A stretch of 64,000 bases of DNA from Phycisphaerales bacterium (GTDB taxonomy: Bacteria > Planctomycetota > Phycisphaerae > Phycisphaerales > UBA1924), in assembly GCA_023382935.1 (NCBI GenBank), contig JAHDXL010000003.1:124001-188000 (forward strand), read 5' to 3'. Of this stretch, positions 62,941 to 64,000 are shown in pieces. A model generated the notes under the pieces. It saw nothing but the letters and a program-made list of their open reading frames with translations. It made no database searches and had not been told where the DNA came from. Position 1 is the stretch's first letter, and each line of letters begins with the position of its first letter. The position numbers were made by a program, and so were the translations under genes.

Positions 62941-63660
62941 GTGTGCACGGTCTCGATCATCGAGATGCCGGGCGGGGGCTACCGGCTGGTGTCCAACCGC
63001 GATGAGCAGCGGTCACGCCCCGCAGCCGAGTTTCCGTTTCGGTGGGGACGGCACGGCATCGGCCCGTTCGACCCCGGCGGCGGGGGCACCTGGATCGCCT
63101 GCCGGCCGGGGCTGACGCTCTGCCTGCTCAACTACAACCTGATCGCCAAACCCACGTCGCCGCCTCGGGCCATCTCGCGCGGCCGGATCATCCCGCTGCT
63201 GATCGATCGCGAGGGGCTGGAGCAGGTGCGGGAAGGGCTGGAGCACCTGGAACTGCCGCGATACGCGCCGTTCCGGCTCATCGTCGCCTGGCGCGAGGCA
63301 GCCGTGCGCGTGGCCGAGGCAAGGTGGGAGGGCACGCGGCTGGAGTGGATCGAGCACGCGGCTTGCCCGCTGGTGTTCGTCAGTTCCGGTCTGGGCGACG
63401 CGCTGGTGGCCGACCGGGTGCCCCTGTTCGAGCAGACGGTGGCCGGGGCCGGAAGCGGCGGGACGTGTGCGGCCCAGGACGCCTTCCACCGGCACCGCTG
63501 GCCCGATCGCCTGCACCAGAGCGTGCTGATGGCCCGTCCCGACGCCCGTACGGTCAGCGTGACCGAAGTGGTCGATACCGATATCGGGCTTGAGATGCGA
63601 TATCGCCCGGTCAGCGAGAACGGGCAGGTCGCCGAGCCGGTGCTGCACGAGGCGCGATGA
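62941..63660 (+). CDS. NRDE-family protein (TANGO2-like)
   Basis: A 239-residue protein starting MCTVSIIEMPGGGYRLVSNRDEQRSR, the Cys2 and NRDE signature of the TANGO2 family (Ntn-hydrolase-like fold; Cys at position 2 could be an N-terminal nucleophile after Met removal). Further match at GGGGTWIACRPGLTLCLLNY. GTG start, three bases after dinB. Eukaryotic TANGO2 has been linked to haem handling; the bacterial role is unclear. Confidence 0.88.
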   Translation: MCTVSIIEMPGGGYRLVSNRDEQRSRPAAEFPFRWGRHGIGPFDPGGGGTWIACRPGLTLCLLNYNLIAKPTSPPRAISRGRIIPLLIDREGLEQVREGLEHLELPRYAPFRLIVAWREAAVRVAEARWEGTRLEWIEHAACPLVFVSSGLGDALVADRVPLFEQTVAGAGSGGTCAAQDAFHRHRWPDRLHQSVLMARPDARTVSVTEVVDTDIGLEMRYRPVSENGQVAEPVLHEAR

Positions 63661-63776
63661 GTGAATCCCGGGCCGGGTTCCATTCCCCACCCACTGGCAC
63701 GGGCGGAAGCGGGGGCTCCTTCCCGCACCTTCCCGGGGCCCCCGTGGCCCGCCGCACCTCCTACACTTGAAACCCT

Positions 63777-64000
63777 ATGGACAGCATCCTCGACGCCCTC
63801 CAGTCCATCGTCACCGGCCAGTTCTTCGTCAGCATCCACGTAATGCTGATTGTCGCCAACGTCATGCTCCTGGCGACGGCCTACCTGATCTACCTCGAAC
63901 GCAAGATCTCCGCCTACATCCAGGATCGCCTTGGGCCCAACCGCACCGGGTTCGACTTCGGGCAGCCGGCGCTGGCGTTTTTGAAGGGCAAACTTGGTCT
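63777..64000 (+). CDS. nuoH: NuoH (complex I subunit), 5' part
   Basis: The first 74 residues of NADH-quinone oxidoreductase subunit H, cut off by the window edge. YLERKISAYIQDRLGPNRTG is the near-invariant quinone-cavity loop after the first helix (IHVMLIVANVMLLATAYL). Other nuo genes, if any, lie beyond the window; a shifted start is unlikely, as the helix begins soon after the ATG. Confidence 0.95.
   Translation, partial: MDSILDALQSIVTGQFFVSIHVMLIVANVMLLATAYLIYLERKISAYIQDRLGPNRTGFDFGQPALAFLKGKLG

Overview
This GC-rich window looks like a chromosomal segment of a planctomycete of the class Phycisphaerae (order Phycisphaerales or close kin). The lineage clues are short C-terminal dockerin-like tails ending in an FSAGCP-type sequence, a TIGR02999-type ECF sigma factor beside a membrane Ser/Thr kinase with WD40 repeats, DUF2934 proteins, a prepilin-like protein and a protein with a PEP-CTERM-like tail. 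No rRNA, tRNA, IS element, CRISPR array or phage module was recognised. The lineage is inferred from gene content, not from a marker gene.

Layout. 1-10388: an Rnf ion-translocating ferredoxin:NAD+ oxidoreductase operon (end of rnfB, a 1507-residue degenerate PFOR-like protein, rnfC, D, G, E, A, a 60-residue Cys-rich membrane protein, apbE), most genes overlapping by about 4 bases. 10398-13784: DUF454 protein, a CheW protein carrying a zinc-binding CZB domain, and an Nramp transporter with a UspA domain. 13994-18459: three related secreted beta-helix proteins and a WGENVGW-repeat dockerin protein, all on the minus strand. 18606-23094: ECF sigma factor, globin and WD40 kinase. 23088-30340: OPT transporter, HupE-like protein, DUF2934, DUF2339 and a dockerin protein. 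30341-34612: a disturbed region with duplicated zinc-ribbon sequences, a frameshifted copy of the dockerin gene, a three-gene MauE/Cys-rich cassette and a prepilin-like gene.

34613-51268 is mostly housekeeping and envelope genes: ndk, csrA, a NifU-like protein, an M48 protease, glpX, an M14 peptidase, rdgB, a PfkB kinase, a TPR-sulfotransferase, an ALDH7 dehydrogenase, rpiA and a YceI protein. 51292-55016: YjbQ, a GNAT acetyltransferase and a coupled two-gene unit encoding a secreted EF-hand/dockerin protein and a lipoprotein that share a 12-residue Trp/His repeat (S-x-x-W-P-x-N-H-x4). 55023-64000: rnr, an SDR protein, DUF2934, two exported unknowns, icd, DinB, an NRDE protein and the start of nuoH.

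The best candidates for undescribed biology are the WPxNH-repeat pair (52393-55016), the PFOR-like protein with eroded catalytic motifs inside the Rnf operon (374-4897), the small Cys-rich protein between rnfA and apbE (9145-9327), which resembles an NqrM-type maturation factor, and the MauE-like cassette with a 10-cysteine exported protein (30703-32541).
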